Shown in pieces: positions 36,073 through 45,704 of a stretch of 64,000 bases of DNA; within the stretch, counting starts at the first letter, position 1, and each line of letters opens with the position of its first letter. Under the pieces are notes generated by a model, which saw nothing but the letters and a program-made list of their open reading frames with translations, was not told where the DNA came from and searched no databases. Location of the stretch: NCBI RefSeq assembly GCF_002911015.1, contig NZ_KZ626849.1, positions 62,001 to 126,000 on the forward strand, written 5' to 3'. This DNA is from Streptomyces populi (GTDB lineage: Bacteria > Actinomycetota > Actinomycetes > Streptomycetales > Streptomycetaceae). A program made the translations under genes and the position numbers.

Positions 36073-39000
36073 TCACCGCACGCCCGCCGCCCGCACGGTC
36101 TCCTGGTCGACCGAGCCGCCCCGGTCGTCGTGGGCGAAGGCCCGCAGCGACACGAAGCGGGCGTCGCGCGGCACGTCCAGCGTTCCCTTCCAGCGCGCCT
36201 CGCCGCCGCCGGTGAGCGGGACCGCCTCCCAGGTCGCCCCGTCGTCGTAGGACACCTCCAGCCCGCCCCCGGTGATGGTGCCGGTGTCCGACGCGCCCTT
36301 CACGTACTCGGCGTGGACGCCCACGGGGACCTCTCCGCGGCGCACGTCGCCCGCGAGGTCGGTGCCGAGGTCGTAGCCGAGGTTGATGAGCGGGAGGAGG
36401 ACGGGGTGGTCCTCGGGCGCGGCCGCCGAGCGGACGGTCCACTCGGTGCGGCCCCGGACGGCGAGCCTCCAGCGTCCGGGGTCGAGGGCCGTGTCCGTGA
36501 CGACCTCGTAGGCGTGCTCGTCGGCGGGCGCGTCCCGGACGTCCACGGCGGAGCCCCGCTGCCGGGCGAGCAGGACACCGTCCTGGTGGACCTCCGTGAA
36601 CTGGGTCATCCCGCTGTCGTCGCTCCACACGTCGCCGGAGCCGGTGTGGTCGGGACCGGAGTCGCCCCAGCCGGGGGTGTCGAACCGGATCCGGTCGCCC
36701 GTGCGTTGCTGGCCCCGGCCGAGTCCGGTGCCGAGCCAGGGGTGCCAGACGGGCTTGAACCAGTCGAGGGTGCCGCGGGTGCCGCCCCGGTAGGAGACGA
36801 GGCCGCCGCGCTCCTCCAGCGCCCCGGCGCCGACGTTCACGGACTCCGACCAGGTCTGTCCGGTGCCGGTGGAGACGTAGTCGGTCCGCCGGGCCGGGTA
36901 GTCGATCCGCTCCTGGAAGCCGAGGCCCACGGGGAAGGGATCGGCGACCGAGTAGCGGAACTCGCTGCCCTCGACGGGCTTCGCCGCGTGGAACCTCGTG
37001 TCGAGGACGGCCAGTTCACCGCGGCCGGGCGCGTAGGTGAGGCTCCGGTCCGGGACGGAGCCCCGATACCCGTGCGAAAGGTCGTACACGTAGGGCGAGT
37101 CGAGGGTGCCGGTCATGTCGACGGTCCGCAGGGCGCGCAGGCGCCGCGCGTCCGCCGCGTCGACGGTGGCGATCTGTAGCGGCCGCTCCCGGTCGTCGTC
37201 CGTGCCGAACCAGGCGTTGAGGCGTCCCGCCGTGCCGTCGGTGACGAACAGGGCCTTCGCCCCCGCGTCCTGTGCCTCCTGGGCGAGCGCGGGCGGCTCG
37301 GCGCCGTCGGCGAGCCGGGCCAGGACCGCCTTGCCGCGCACCCCGGTGAACGGCCCGTCCCCGACGTCGGCCAGCGGCAGCCGGCTGCGGCCCTCGATCA
37401 GGGTGCCGCCCGGCTGGACGAGCGCGTCCCTGACACCCACGACGTCGAGGAGCGGCTTCCCGAGCCGCCACACGGTCCGGTAGTCGAAGGTGCCCTCGGT
37501 GACCTCCGGGGTCGGCGCGGCGAAGACGCTGTCGTACGTCACGGGCACCTGGACCGCTCCGGACAGGTCCGAGCCGCCGCCGGCCCGGTCGTACTCCATG
37601 ACCAGTTGCCGGGTCTCGGCGCGCCGGCCGACCTTCGCGCGGATCTCCCGCAACGTCCTTGCGTCCAGGGTGACTTCGCGGTCCCGGTCGAGGACGGTCT
37701 CGGGCGCGGCGAGGAAGCCGAGGCCGAGCGAGTCGGCGCCGTGGCCGCCGCGCACGTCGAGGAACGACGTGAGGCTGTACGTGCCGGGCGGCAGCCGCAG
37801 TTCCAGGGTGCCGGAGTCGCCGACGGACGCCGGGTACGGGTCGGTGTCCCGGGCGAGCCGCTGCACAACGAGGTCGGCCGCGGCCGGTTCCCCGTCCCGG
37901 TCCACCACGTGGACCGTGAGCGTGTGCCGCTCGTCCTCCTCGACCAGCCCGAACGCGGTGTGCGCGACGGGCGTGCCGTCCACCGACGCCACGACCTGCC
38001 CCGAGGTCGGGCCCACCGGCGCCTTCGAGCCGTCGCCGGTGAGGGTGGTGGACGCGGTGCCGTGCGCGGGGACCGTGAGCGTGGTGTCGGCGAGGGTGGC
38101 GACGCCCTCGCCGGCCCCCTCCACGGCCAGCGTCAGCCCGACCGCCGCGTCGGAGGAGTTGGTGTAGGTGATCGTCCTGGTGACGGGCTCGTCGTCCCCG
38201 GGGGGCCGGCGGTGGAAGCCGAGGTCGGCGCCGCCCGTGGCGGTGATCTCCGCGCCGACCGCGTCCGCGGCGCTCACCCGGCCCGCGCCCGACGTGTAGA
38301 CGGAGGCGCCGAGCCGCTTCGAGGTCGACATCAGCGCGTCCTTGAGCCGGGCACCCGTCCAGTCGGGGTGTTCCTGGGCGAGCAGCGCGGCCACGCCCGC
38401 GACGTGCGGTGCCGCCATCGACGTACCGCTCATGGAGGTGTAGGGGCCGCTGCCGTCGACGAGCCCGGAGCGGGCGGCGAGGATGTCGACGCCCGGCGCC
38501 GAGAGGTCGGGCTTGAGCGCGTTGTCGCCGTGGCGCGGTCCGGCGCTGGTGAAGTACGCGGGTTCGTCGGCGGAGTCCACCGCGCCGACGGTCAGGGCCG
38601 CGTCGGCGGCACCGGGCGAGCCGATGGAGGAGGGGGCACCGGTGTTGCCGGCGGCGACGACGAAGAGCGCGCCGGTCTCCTCCGAGAGGGCGTCGACCGC
38701 CATGGACATGGGGTCGGTGCCGTCGCTGGGCTCGGTCGAACCGAGGCTCATCGAGATCACCTCGGCGCGCACGTCACGCGCGGCCCACTCCATGCCGGCG
38801 ATGATCCCCGACTCGCTGCCCGAGCCCTGGTCGCCGAGCACCTTGCCGACGGCGAGGGTGGCCTCGGGCGCCACGCCCTTCTCCAGTCCGCCGGAGGCCG
38901 CGCCGCTGCCGCCGACGGTGGAGGTGACGTGCGTGCCGTGACCGTTGCGGTCGGCGACGTCCTGCCCGTCGACGAAGCTCCTCGTCCGCGCGATCCGGCC

Positions 39001-39717
39001 GGCCAGATCGGGGTGGCTCGTGTCGACGCCGGTGTCGAGGACGGCGACGGTCACGCCCTTGCCGGTGAGCCCGGCCTCCCAGGCCTCCGGGGTGCCGATC
39101 TGCGCGTTGCTCGCGGCCATGCCGGCCTCGACGCGCCCGTCGAGCCAGACCTTGCCGATCCCCGCCCCGGGGGCCGGCCGCCGGGTCATCGCCCTCCAGA
39201 AGGTCCGGCCCCGGTCCGCCTCGAGTGCCGCGCCGCGGATGCTCGGCAGCGACCGCGTCCGCACCGCCCCGTCCGGCACGGCCGCCCGTGCCTTCGGCTC
39301 GTACGTCACGATCAGCGGCAGCTCACCGGCCTGCCGGTCGGTGAGCCCCTGGCGTATCAGTCCGCTCACGTCGAACAGCCGCCGGTCGAGGGTGCCGGCC
39401 CGCAGGTACGGCAGCGCCTCGTCCGGTACGACGGTGACGGCGCCGTCGGCGACCTGGGTGCGCACGGCCCCGGCGGCCCCTTCGGGGCGCACGACGGAGA
39501 CGGTCCTCTTCCCGCCGCCGACGTCGGTGACGGTCACCTTGTCGCCGGTCACGAGGGTGACGGTGTCCGCGGCACCGGCGGCCCGCGCCGACGTCGGGGT
39601 GCCGGCGCTCCCGGTGTCCGCGGTGGCGGACGCGCCCGCCCGCCCCGTGGGCAGCAGGGCGAGCACGAGCCCGGCCGACAGCAGCACCGCCGGACGTCTC
39701 CGTGGTCCTCTGTTCAT
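36073..39717 (-). CDS. Large secreted S8 subtilisin-like serine protease
   Basis: 1,214 residues from ATG 39717. The open frame continues upstream, but MNRGPRRRPAVLLSAGLVLALLPTGRAGA is a clear signal peptide. A propeptide (about 50-200) precedes the peptidase. The triad is D228 (VAVLDTGVD), H260 (NGHGTHV) and S433 (GTSMAAPH), with oxyanion N358 (AAGNTG). About 700 C-terminal residues form beta-rich domains (Fn3-like, PA-like LEEGRSRLPLADVGDGPFTGV...). It degrades extracellular protein. Located between a strong terminator and the divergent mbl gene, with an unusual 22-bp inverted repeat in its upstream region. Confidence 0.9.
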   Translation of the reverse strand: MNRGPRRRPAVLLSAGLVLALLPTGRAGASATADTGSAGTPTSARAAGAADTVTLVTGDKVTVTDVGGGKRTVSVVRPEGAAGAVRTQVADGAVTVVPDEALPYLRAGTLDRRLFDVSGLIRQGLTDRQAGELPLIVTYEPKARAAVPDGAVRTRSLPSIRGAALEADRGRTFWRAMTRRPAPGAGIGKVWLDGRVEAGMAASNAQIGTPEAWEAGLTGKGVTVAVLDTGVDTSHPDLAGRIARTRSFVDGQDVADRNGHGTHVTSTVGGSGAASGGLEKGVAPEATLAVGKVLGDQGSGSESGIIAGMEWAARDVRAEVISMSLGSTEPSDGTDPMSMAVDALSEETGALFVVAAGNTGAPSSIGSPGAADAALTVGAVDSADEPAYFTSAGPRHGDNALKPDLSAPGVDILAARSGLVDGSGPYTSMSGTSMAAPHVAGVAALLAQEHPDWTGARLKDALMSTSKRLGASVYTSGAGRVSAADAVGAEITATGGADLGFHRRPPGDDEPVTRTITYTNSSDAAVGLTLAVEGAGEGVATLADTTLTVPAHGTASTTLTGDGSKAPVGPTSGQVVASVDGTPVAHTAFGLVEEDERHTLTVHVVDRDGEPAAADLVVQRLARDTDPYPASVGDSGTLELRLPPGTYSLTSFLDVRGGHGADSLGLGFLAAPETVLDRDREVTLDARTLREIRAKVGRRAETRQLVMEYDRAGGGSDLSGAVQVPVTYDSVFAAPTPEVTEGTFDYRTVWRLGKPLLDVVGVRDALVQPGGTLIEGRSRLPLADVGDGPFTGVRGKAVLARLADGAEPPALAQEAQDAGAKALFVTDGTAGRLNAWFGTDDDRERPLQIATVDAADARRLRALRTVDMTGTLDSPYVYDLSHGYRGSVPDRSLTYAPGRGELAVLDTRFHAAKPVEGSEFRYSVADPFPVGLGFQERIDYPARRTDYVSTGTGQTWSESVNVGAGALEERGGLVSYRGGTRGTLDWFKPVWHPWLGTGLGRGQQRTGDRIRFDTPGWGDSGPDHTGSGDVWSDDSGMTQFTEVHQDGVLLARQRGSAVDVRDAPADEHAYEVVTDTALDPGRWRLAVRGRTEWTVRSAAAPEDHPVLLPLINLGYDLGTDLAGDVRRGEVPVGVHAEYVKGASDTGTITGGGLEVSYDDGATWEAVPLTGGGEARWKGTLDVPRDARFVSLRAFAHDDRGGSVDQETVRAAGVR

Positions 39718-39806
39718 CCGTGGCCCCTCTTCGTCGGCCGTGCGGGCCGGGCGAAGCCGGCGCCCGGTGCCTGCGAAGAGTGTCGGGGCGCTCGTTCCGC
39801 GCGGAT

Positions 39807-39862
39807 GCCGTCGTGTCCTGGCGGGAAGGCGCCCTGGCGGCTTCCCGCCAGGACACGACGGC
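39807..39862. repeat. 22-bp perfect inverted repeat in a divergent promoter region
   Basis: GCCGTCGTGTCCTGGCGGGAAG (first 20 shown here as GCCGTCGTGTCCTGGCGGGA; 39807-39828) is exactly complementary to 39841-39862, with a 12-base loop. It lies between the divergently read protease and mbl genes, where a terminator is not expected. It could be an insulator, a protein-binding site or an mRNA leader structure. The 282-bp region contains no gene. Confidence 0.75.
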
Positions 39863-39999
39863 GGGTGCCGCCGGATCACCCGTCCGGCGGCACCTCGCCC
39901 GGCCGTCCAAAAGGGGCACCGGCCCCCCGTCGCCCGCAGGATGAGAGAGGACCGCCGCCCGGCGGAGTCCCACGGTCTGCGCTCTCGGGAGGACCTGAC

Positions 40000-41037
40000 A
40001 TGACCGCCAGTCTGGAGCAGCTGCGCCGTTGTCACTTCGCCGTCGACCTGGGCGCGGCGAGGACCCGTGTGTGGGTGCGGGGCGCCGGCCTGGTCGTCGA
40101 TCAGCCGAGTGTCGCGGCGGTCAACACGAAGACGGGCGCGCTGATCGCGGTCGGGGAGTTCGCGGAGAAGATGAAGGGCCGTACGCCCGACTACATCCGG
40201 GTGGCGCGCCCGGTGTCCGGCGGCACCGTCGTCGACATCGACATGGCGCAGCGGATGCTGCGCCATCTGCTGGGCGACAAGGTCCGGCGCACCCTGCGCC
40301 GCAAGCCCCGGCTGCGCGCGGCGGCCTGCACGCCGCACGACGCGGACCCGCTGGCGCAGCGCGCCACGATCGAGACGCTGGTCGGGCTGGGGGCGCGGCG
40401 GGTCGAACTCGTCGACACGCTGATCGCGGCGGCGGTCGGCTGCGGACTGCCCGTCGAGGAGCCCGAGGCCACCATGATCATGGTGTGCGGGGCCGCCGCC
40501 ACCCAGCTCGCCGTGCTGTCGCTGGGCTCGATCGTCACCGCCGAGCGCATCCCGGTCGGCGGTGAGGCCGTCGACCACGCGATCGTGCAGCACCTGCGCC
40601 ACCAGCACGAACTGATGCTGCCGAGCCAGGCCGTGCGGCCCCTGCAGCTCGCCCTCTCCGCGAACGGGCCGAACGCGCCCGGACCGGCCCTGACCGAGAT
40701 CCACGGGCGGGACGTGGCGACCGGGCTGGCGCGTTCCGTGCAGGTCGACACCGCCGCCGTGCGCATGGCGATCGAGACGCCGCTGACCGCCGTGCTGGAC
40801 GGCGTGGGCAAGGTGCTGCGGTCCTGCCCGCCCGATCTGGTGGCCGACGTCGCCGACCGCGGGATCATGATGGTCGGCGGCAGCGCGCTGCTCCCCGGGC
40901 TCGACCAGATGCTCCGGCAGGCGACCGGCGTGCCCGTCCACATCGCCGAGCGGCCCGACGTATGCGCCGTCCAAGGCCTCGGTTACATGCTGGAGGGCAG
41001 GATCGAGCCGAGGATCCTGAACCCGCTGGCGAACTGA
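40000..41037 (+). CDS. mbl: MreB-like actin homologue Mbl
   Basis: 345 residues; ATG 40000 has GGGAGGA upstream. Actin/Hsp70-type ATPase: phosphate-1 AVDLGAARTRVWVRG, connect-1 and VGGEAVDHAIVQHL, adenosine motif MMVGGSALLPGLDQML. The protein follows MreB throughout, but the phosphate-2 region (MIMVCGAAATQLAVLSLGSIV) lacks the DIGGGTT signature of MreB. It instead shows GAAATQLAVL, and VARPVSGGTVVDIDMAQRML is conserved. This fits Mbl of Streptomyces, which I recall as SCO2451, a sporulation-related cytoskeletal protein lacking an intact nucleotide-binding motif. It would act in spore-wall assembly. Confidence 0.85.
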   Translation: MTASLEQLRRCHFAVDLGAARTRVWVRGAGLVVDQPSVAAVNTKTGALIAVGEFAEKMKGRTPDYIRVARPVSGGTVVDIDMAQRMLRHLLGDKVRRTLRRKPRLRAAACTPHDADPLAQRATIETLVGLGARRVELVDTLIAAAVGCGLPVEEPEATMIMVCGAAATQLAVLSLGSIVTAERIPVGGEAVDHAIVQHLRHQHELMLPSQAVRPLQLALSANGPNAPGPALTEIHGRDVATGLARSVQVDTAAVRMAIETPLTAVLDGVGKVLRSCPPDLVADVADRGIMMVGGSALLPGLDQMLRQATGVPVHIAERPDVCAVQGLGYMLEGRIEPRILNPLAN

Positions 41038-42642
<1,605 letters not shown>

Positions 42643-42683
42643 CGGTCGGTCGGTCGGTCGGTGCGAACGCTCGTGCGGGCGGT

Positions 42684-42785
42684 TCAGTACGGCAGCAGGC
42701 GCCCCGACGGCGTCCTGCGGTCGATCGGCGTCTCGCGCGGAGCGGCGGGCCGACGGTTGACGCGGATCCGGATCTGACGGTTCAT
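42684..42785 (-). CDS. 33-residue basic peptide with an ideal ribosome-binding site
   Basis: ATG 42785 is preceded by GAGGAGGGGTC, an excellent Shine-Dalgarno. The product (MNRQIRIRVNRRPAAPRETP...) is 33 residues with ten arginines and no hydrophobic segment, ending LLPY. There is no membrane helix. It reads toward the kinase gene and lies between two genes, unlinked to an operon. The strong SD argues for translation; function is unknown and no family is recognised. Confidence 0.5.
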   Translation of the reverse strand: MNRQIRIRVNRRPAAPRETPIDRRTPSGRLLPY

Positions 42786-42976
42786 GACCCCTCCTCATGA
42801 CTGATGAGACCGGCGTCCTCGTCGACGCGCATAGACGCATGGTGCCCACGGATGCGCCCCTCCTACCCTCCGAGCAGGATGTTCCGCACCGGTCCTCGCC
42901 CACCGGTCCGCGCCGGGGGCAACGCGCCCGGTCGCGGTCCCTTCCTCCCGGGTCCGTCCGTGGTCACCTGGGAAGC

Positions 42977-43213
42977 ATGAACAGCAGACACAGCGAGCGC
43001 GTCACGCAGTGGTGGGAAGCCCTGGACCCTTCGGCGCGGAAGGCCCTCCTGGATCTCCGTCTGGTGGAGGGCGACAGACTGCCCGAGGAGTTCGTGCGGG
43101 GTCTCAAGGAGCACGGCATCCACCCCGTCCAGTGGGAGGAGCCGGAAGCGGGGCACCTCGTGCCCGGAGAGCTGGTGGAGTTCCTCGCCGGGAAGCGCGC
43201 CGCGAACACCTGA
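42977..43213 (+). CDS. Small conserved-looking protein, 78 residues
   Basis: ATG 42977 follows GGGAA closely. Sequence MNSRHSERVTQWWEALDPSARKALLDLRLVEGDRLPEEFVRGLKEHGIHPVQWEEPEAGHLVPGELVEFLAGKR looks like a compact helical cytoplasmic protein: helix pairs broken by Pro-Pro hinges. It has no signal peptide. Codon use is normal for this genome, which supports it being real. I do not recognise a family. Followed by an 8-bp hairpin (43236-43257). Confidence 0.65.
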   Translation: MNSRHSERVTQWWEALDPSARKALLDLRLVEGDRLPEEFVRGLKEHGIHPVQWEEPEAGHLVPGELVEFLAGKRAANT

Positions 43214-43235
43214 CCGTTCACCCTTCTCGTCGCCC

Positions 43236-43257
43236 CCGGAACCGGATTCGGTTCCGG
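43236..43257 (+). terminator. 8-bp hairpin after the 78-residue gene
   Basis: CCGGAACC (43236-43243) and GGTTCCGG (43250-43257) pair perfectly across GGATTC, 23 bases after the stop. Likely terminator. Confidence 0.55.
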
Positions 43258-43334
43258 TGACGGATCCCCTGTCCCACGCCCGTCCCAGAAGTGTTGCGTT
43301 CCCGCAGGTCACAGCCGTGTGACTGTCCCGGCGT

Positions 43335-43365
43335 CCCGTTCCGGACCGAGAGGATCCGGAACGGG
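43335..43365 (+). ncRNA. Structured leader upstream of the GH25 lysozyme gene
   Basis: CCCGTTCCGGA (43335-43345) and TCCGGAACGGG (43355-43365) form a perfect 11-bp stem with a 9-base purine-rich loop, about 65 bases before the start. A second short stem (CGGCCGGG/CCCGGCC around 43390-43411) follows. I looked for the c-di-AMP ydaO motif common before Streptomyces muralytic genes and could not recognise it. The hairpin may be a different leader or a promoter-proximal operator. Confidence 0.4.
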
Positions 43366-43430
43366 GCGAGCGCTGCCAGCATGGCCGGCGGCCGGGAGTT
43401 CCCGGCCACCGACCAGAGGGGGAACACCAG

Positions 43431-44777
43431 ATGGGAACAAGGACGCTACTGCGGGGTCTGACCCTCGCCGTGGCAGCGGTCCTGCCCCTGTGCGGGCCCG
43501 CGGCGGTGCAGGCGGCGCCGGCGACGGCCGCCGCCGTCGCGGTCTGCGGGCACACGAGTGCGCAGCCCACGCTGCAACAGGGGTCCACGGGGGACGCGAC
43601 GGTCGAGGCGCAGTGCGAACTCGACCTGGCGACGAAGCCGAGCCGGTACACGCCGATCGCGGCGGACGGCTCGTTCGGATCGGGGACCCAGACGCGGGTC
43701 AAGGAGTTCCAGCGGTGCGCCGGGCTGAGCGCGGACGGCGTGATCGGCCCGCAGACCTGGGCGGCGCTGAACTCCTGGGCCGCCCAGCCGCACACCTGCG
43801 CGACCCAGGGCACGGCGGGGACGGCGCAGGCGACCGTGTGCGGCCACACCGACGCGCGCCCGACCCTGAAGAAGGGCGCGAAGAGCGAGGAGGTCAAGGA
43901 GGTCCAGTGCCGGCTGAACCTGGCCATGGAGCCGTTCCACTATCCGCCGCTGACCGTCGACGGCGACTTCGGGGGCGGCACCGAGGACCGGGTCATCGAG
44001 CTCCAGCACTGCGCCAACCTCAGCGCCGACGGCACCGTGGGCCCCAACACCTGGGCGAAGCTGGTGGACTGGTCCAGCCGTAACGCGTACTGCACGCCGC
44101 CCCACCCGGCCGGCCACCCGATCGACGGCCTGGACACGGCCAAGTACCAGCACCCCGGCGGCGCGCCGATCGACTGGAAGGCCGTACGGGCCTCGGGCGC
44201 CGAGTTCGCGACGGTCAAGGCCACCCGGGGCATGAACGTCACCGACGAGTACCTCGCCACCGACCTCGAGGGGGCCAGGGCGGCGGGGCTGGCCGTGGCG
44301 CCGTACCACTTCTACACGGGCACGGCGGCCGACACGGGTGCCGCGCAGGCCGACCGGTTCATCGCCGCCGTGCGGGCGACCGGTTACACCGGCAAGCGCG
44401 CGGGCGACCTTCCGCCGATCTTCGACCTGGAGCGCATGGACGACGGCAGCGGACGCTGTCCCACCTACGGCACGGTGGCCGACGCCAAGGCCTGGCTCGA
44501 CCGGGTCGAGAGCGCCTTCGGCCGCGTCCCGATGATCTACACCCAGAAGTCCTTCCTGGACGACTGCATGGGGTCGACCACCGCCTTCGCCCGGTATCCG
44601 CTCCAGCTCGCGGACTACCGCCAGTCGATCACCCAGCCGCCGGTGCCGAACGGCTCGACGACCTGGACGATGTGGCAGTACACCGACGCCGCGATCTTCC
44701 CGGGTCTGCGGGCGCCGGCGACCGGCGACGTGTTCAACGGCACCCGGGCCGACCTCGACAAGCTGGCCAACCGGTGA
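43431..44777 (+). CDS. Secreted GH25 muramidase with two peptidoglycan-binding domains
   Basis: 448 residues. Sec signal MGTRTLLRGLTLAVAAVLPLCGPAAVQA. Two PG_binding_1 modules at about 35-120 and 135-220; each has paired Cys and a DG-FG-GT motif (ADGSFGSGTQTRVKEFQ, VDGDFGGGTEDRVIELQ). The GH25 barrel follows (about 230-445): GLDTAKYQHPGGAPIDWKAV, FATVKATRG, FYTGTA, PPIFDLERMDDGS (catalytic Asp/Glu pair) and WQYTD. It hydrolyses the MurNAc-GlcNAc bonds of the cell wall. It opens a cell-wall cluster with two small secreted proteins, an M15 peptidase and an NlpC/P60 enzyme. Confidence 0.92.
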   Translation: MGTRTLLRGLTLAVAAVLPLCGPAAVQAAPATAAAVAVCGHTSAQPTLQQGSTGDATVEAQCELDLATKPSRYTPIAADGSFGSGTQTRVKEFQRCAGLSADGVIGPQTWAALNSWAAQPHTCATQGTAGTAQATVCGHTDARPTLKKGAKSEEVKEVQCRLNLAMEPFHYPPLTVDGDFGGGTEDRVIELQHCANLSADGTVGPNTWAKLVDWSSRNAYCTPPHPAGHPIDGLDTAKYQHPGGAPIDWKAVRASGAEFATVKATRGMNVTDEYLATDLEGARAAGLAVAPYHFYTGTAADTGAAQADRFIAAVRATGYTGKRAGDLPPIFDLERMDDGSGRCPTYGTVADAKAWLDRVESAFGRVPMIYTQKSFLDDCMGSTTAFARYPLQLADYRQSITQPPVPNGSTTWTMWQYTDAAIFPGLRAPATGDVFNGTRADLDKLANR

Positions 44778-44815
44778 TCCCGGCCGTGACCGCCGCCGTA
44801 CCGAGGAGGACCCCC

Positions 44816-45214
44816 ATGACCGCCAGGTTCGCCCGCGCGTCCCTCGTCGCCCTGCTCGTCGCCCTGGGCTTCACCGCCCCGGCACCCGCCTCGGCCGCCC
44901 CCGCCGCTGCCGCCGCCACGAGCTGTTACGGCGGCGCGGTCACGGTGCGCTACGGGGAGGTGCGCGACTTCGGCCCGTACGTGACCACGAGCCGCTGCAA
45001 GGACATCAACATGCGGATGACCGGCGGCGACGCCGATTTCGGCTGGGCCTGCGTGCACTTCCAGGGGACCAGGGCCGACGCCTGCAACTACTGGACCAAG
45101 ATCGGCCGGAGCTGGACGACCATCGCCACCGACGTCCTGAACGGAACCAGGTTCACCGTGCTCAACGGCGTGGACCTGGAAGGCAGTTCCGCCACCTTCC
45201 AGATCGCCTTCTGA
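44816..45214 (+). CDS. Small secreted cysteine-bearing protein, paralogue A
   Basis: 132 residues; ATG 44816 with GAGGAGG upstream. A Sec signal with Ala-rich cleavage region (VALLVALGFTAPAPASAAPAAAAA) precedes a mature domain of about 98 residues starting TSCYGGAV. Four cysteines in the mature part may form two disulphides (C at SCYGG, SRCKDINMRM, WACVHF, DACNYW). Motifs SCYGGA, FGPYVTTSRCKDINMRM and ATDVLNGTRFTVL recur in the next gene, so the two arose by tandem duplication. Found among peptidoglycan enzymes, so an inhibitor or cell-wall-associated role is possible. No known family recognised. Confidence 0.75.
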   Translation: MTARFARASLVALLVALGFTAPAPASAAPAAAAATSCYGGAVTVRYGEVRDFGPYVTTSRCKDINMRMTGGDADFGWACVHFQGTRADACNYWTKIGRSWTTIATDVLNGTRFTVLNGVDLEGSSATFQIAF

Positions 45215-45247
45215 CCCTCGCACCCACCTCACCGAACGGAGACCACC

Positions 45248-45661
45248 ATGACCAGGACCAGGGCGCTCGCCTCGGCTCTCATCACCGTGGCCGCACTGCT
45301 GGGAGCGGGTGCCGCGCCCGCCGCCGCACAGTCCTCGGCCGCCGCGACGAGCTGCTACGGCGGCGCGAAGAACCTGAACTACCGCTACCAGGAGGGACCC
45401 AGGGAGTACGGCCCCTTCACCACGTCCTCGCGGTGCGGCGACATCAACATGCGGCTCACCACGGACGACCAGGGGTTCCTGTACGCCTGCGTGGTGTTCG
45501 TCGACCACACCGACAAGTGCAACCACGACAACAAGTACTCCCTCCACGGCACCCCGTGGGCGACGGTCGCCACCGAAGTCAAGGACGGCACCCGCTTCGT
45601 CCTGCGCGTCGGCCCCTACGACACCGACGCACAGAACGTGAACTTCCAGCTCGCCTACTGA
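45248..45661 (+). CDS. Small secreted cysteine-bearing protein, paralogue B
   Basis: 137 residues, with an SD (ACGGAGACC) before ATG 45248. Sec signal ending PAAAQSSAAA, then SCYGGAKNLNYRYQEGPREYGPFTTSSRCGDINMRLTTDDQGFLYACVVF. Similarity to paralogue A is strongest over SCYGGA, the SRCxDINMRxT segment and ATEVKDGTRFVL. The four mature cysteines are conserved in order. Thirty-three bases after paralogue A and upstream of the M15 peptidase, probably in one transcript. Function unknown. Confidence 0.75.
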   Translation: MTRTRALASALITVAALLGAGAAPAAAQSSAAATSCYGGAKNLNYRYQEGPREYGPFTTSSRCGDINMRLTTDDQGFLYACVVFVDHTDKCNHDNKYSLHGTPWATVATEVKDGTRFVLRVGPYDTDAQNVNFQLAY

Positions 45662-45704
45662 CCTCTTCCCCCGCCCCGCGCACCACCGTTCCGAAAGGAC
45701 GACG

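Noticed and set aside
43335..43430. A c-di-AMP (ydaO) riboswitch before the GH25 gene
   Set aside because: I could not find the conserved ydaO core by eye; only stems remain, so it was kept as an unassigned leader.
44816..45661. A toxin-antitoxin pair in the two small secreted proteins
   Set aside because: Both have signal peptides and are paralogous to each other, so they are not a toxin with a cytoplasmic antitoxin.
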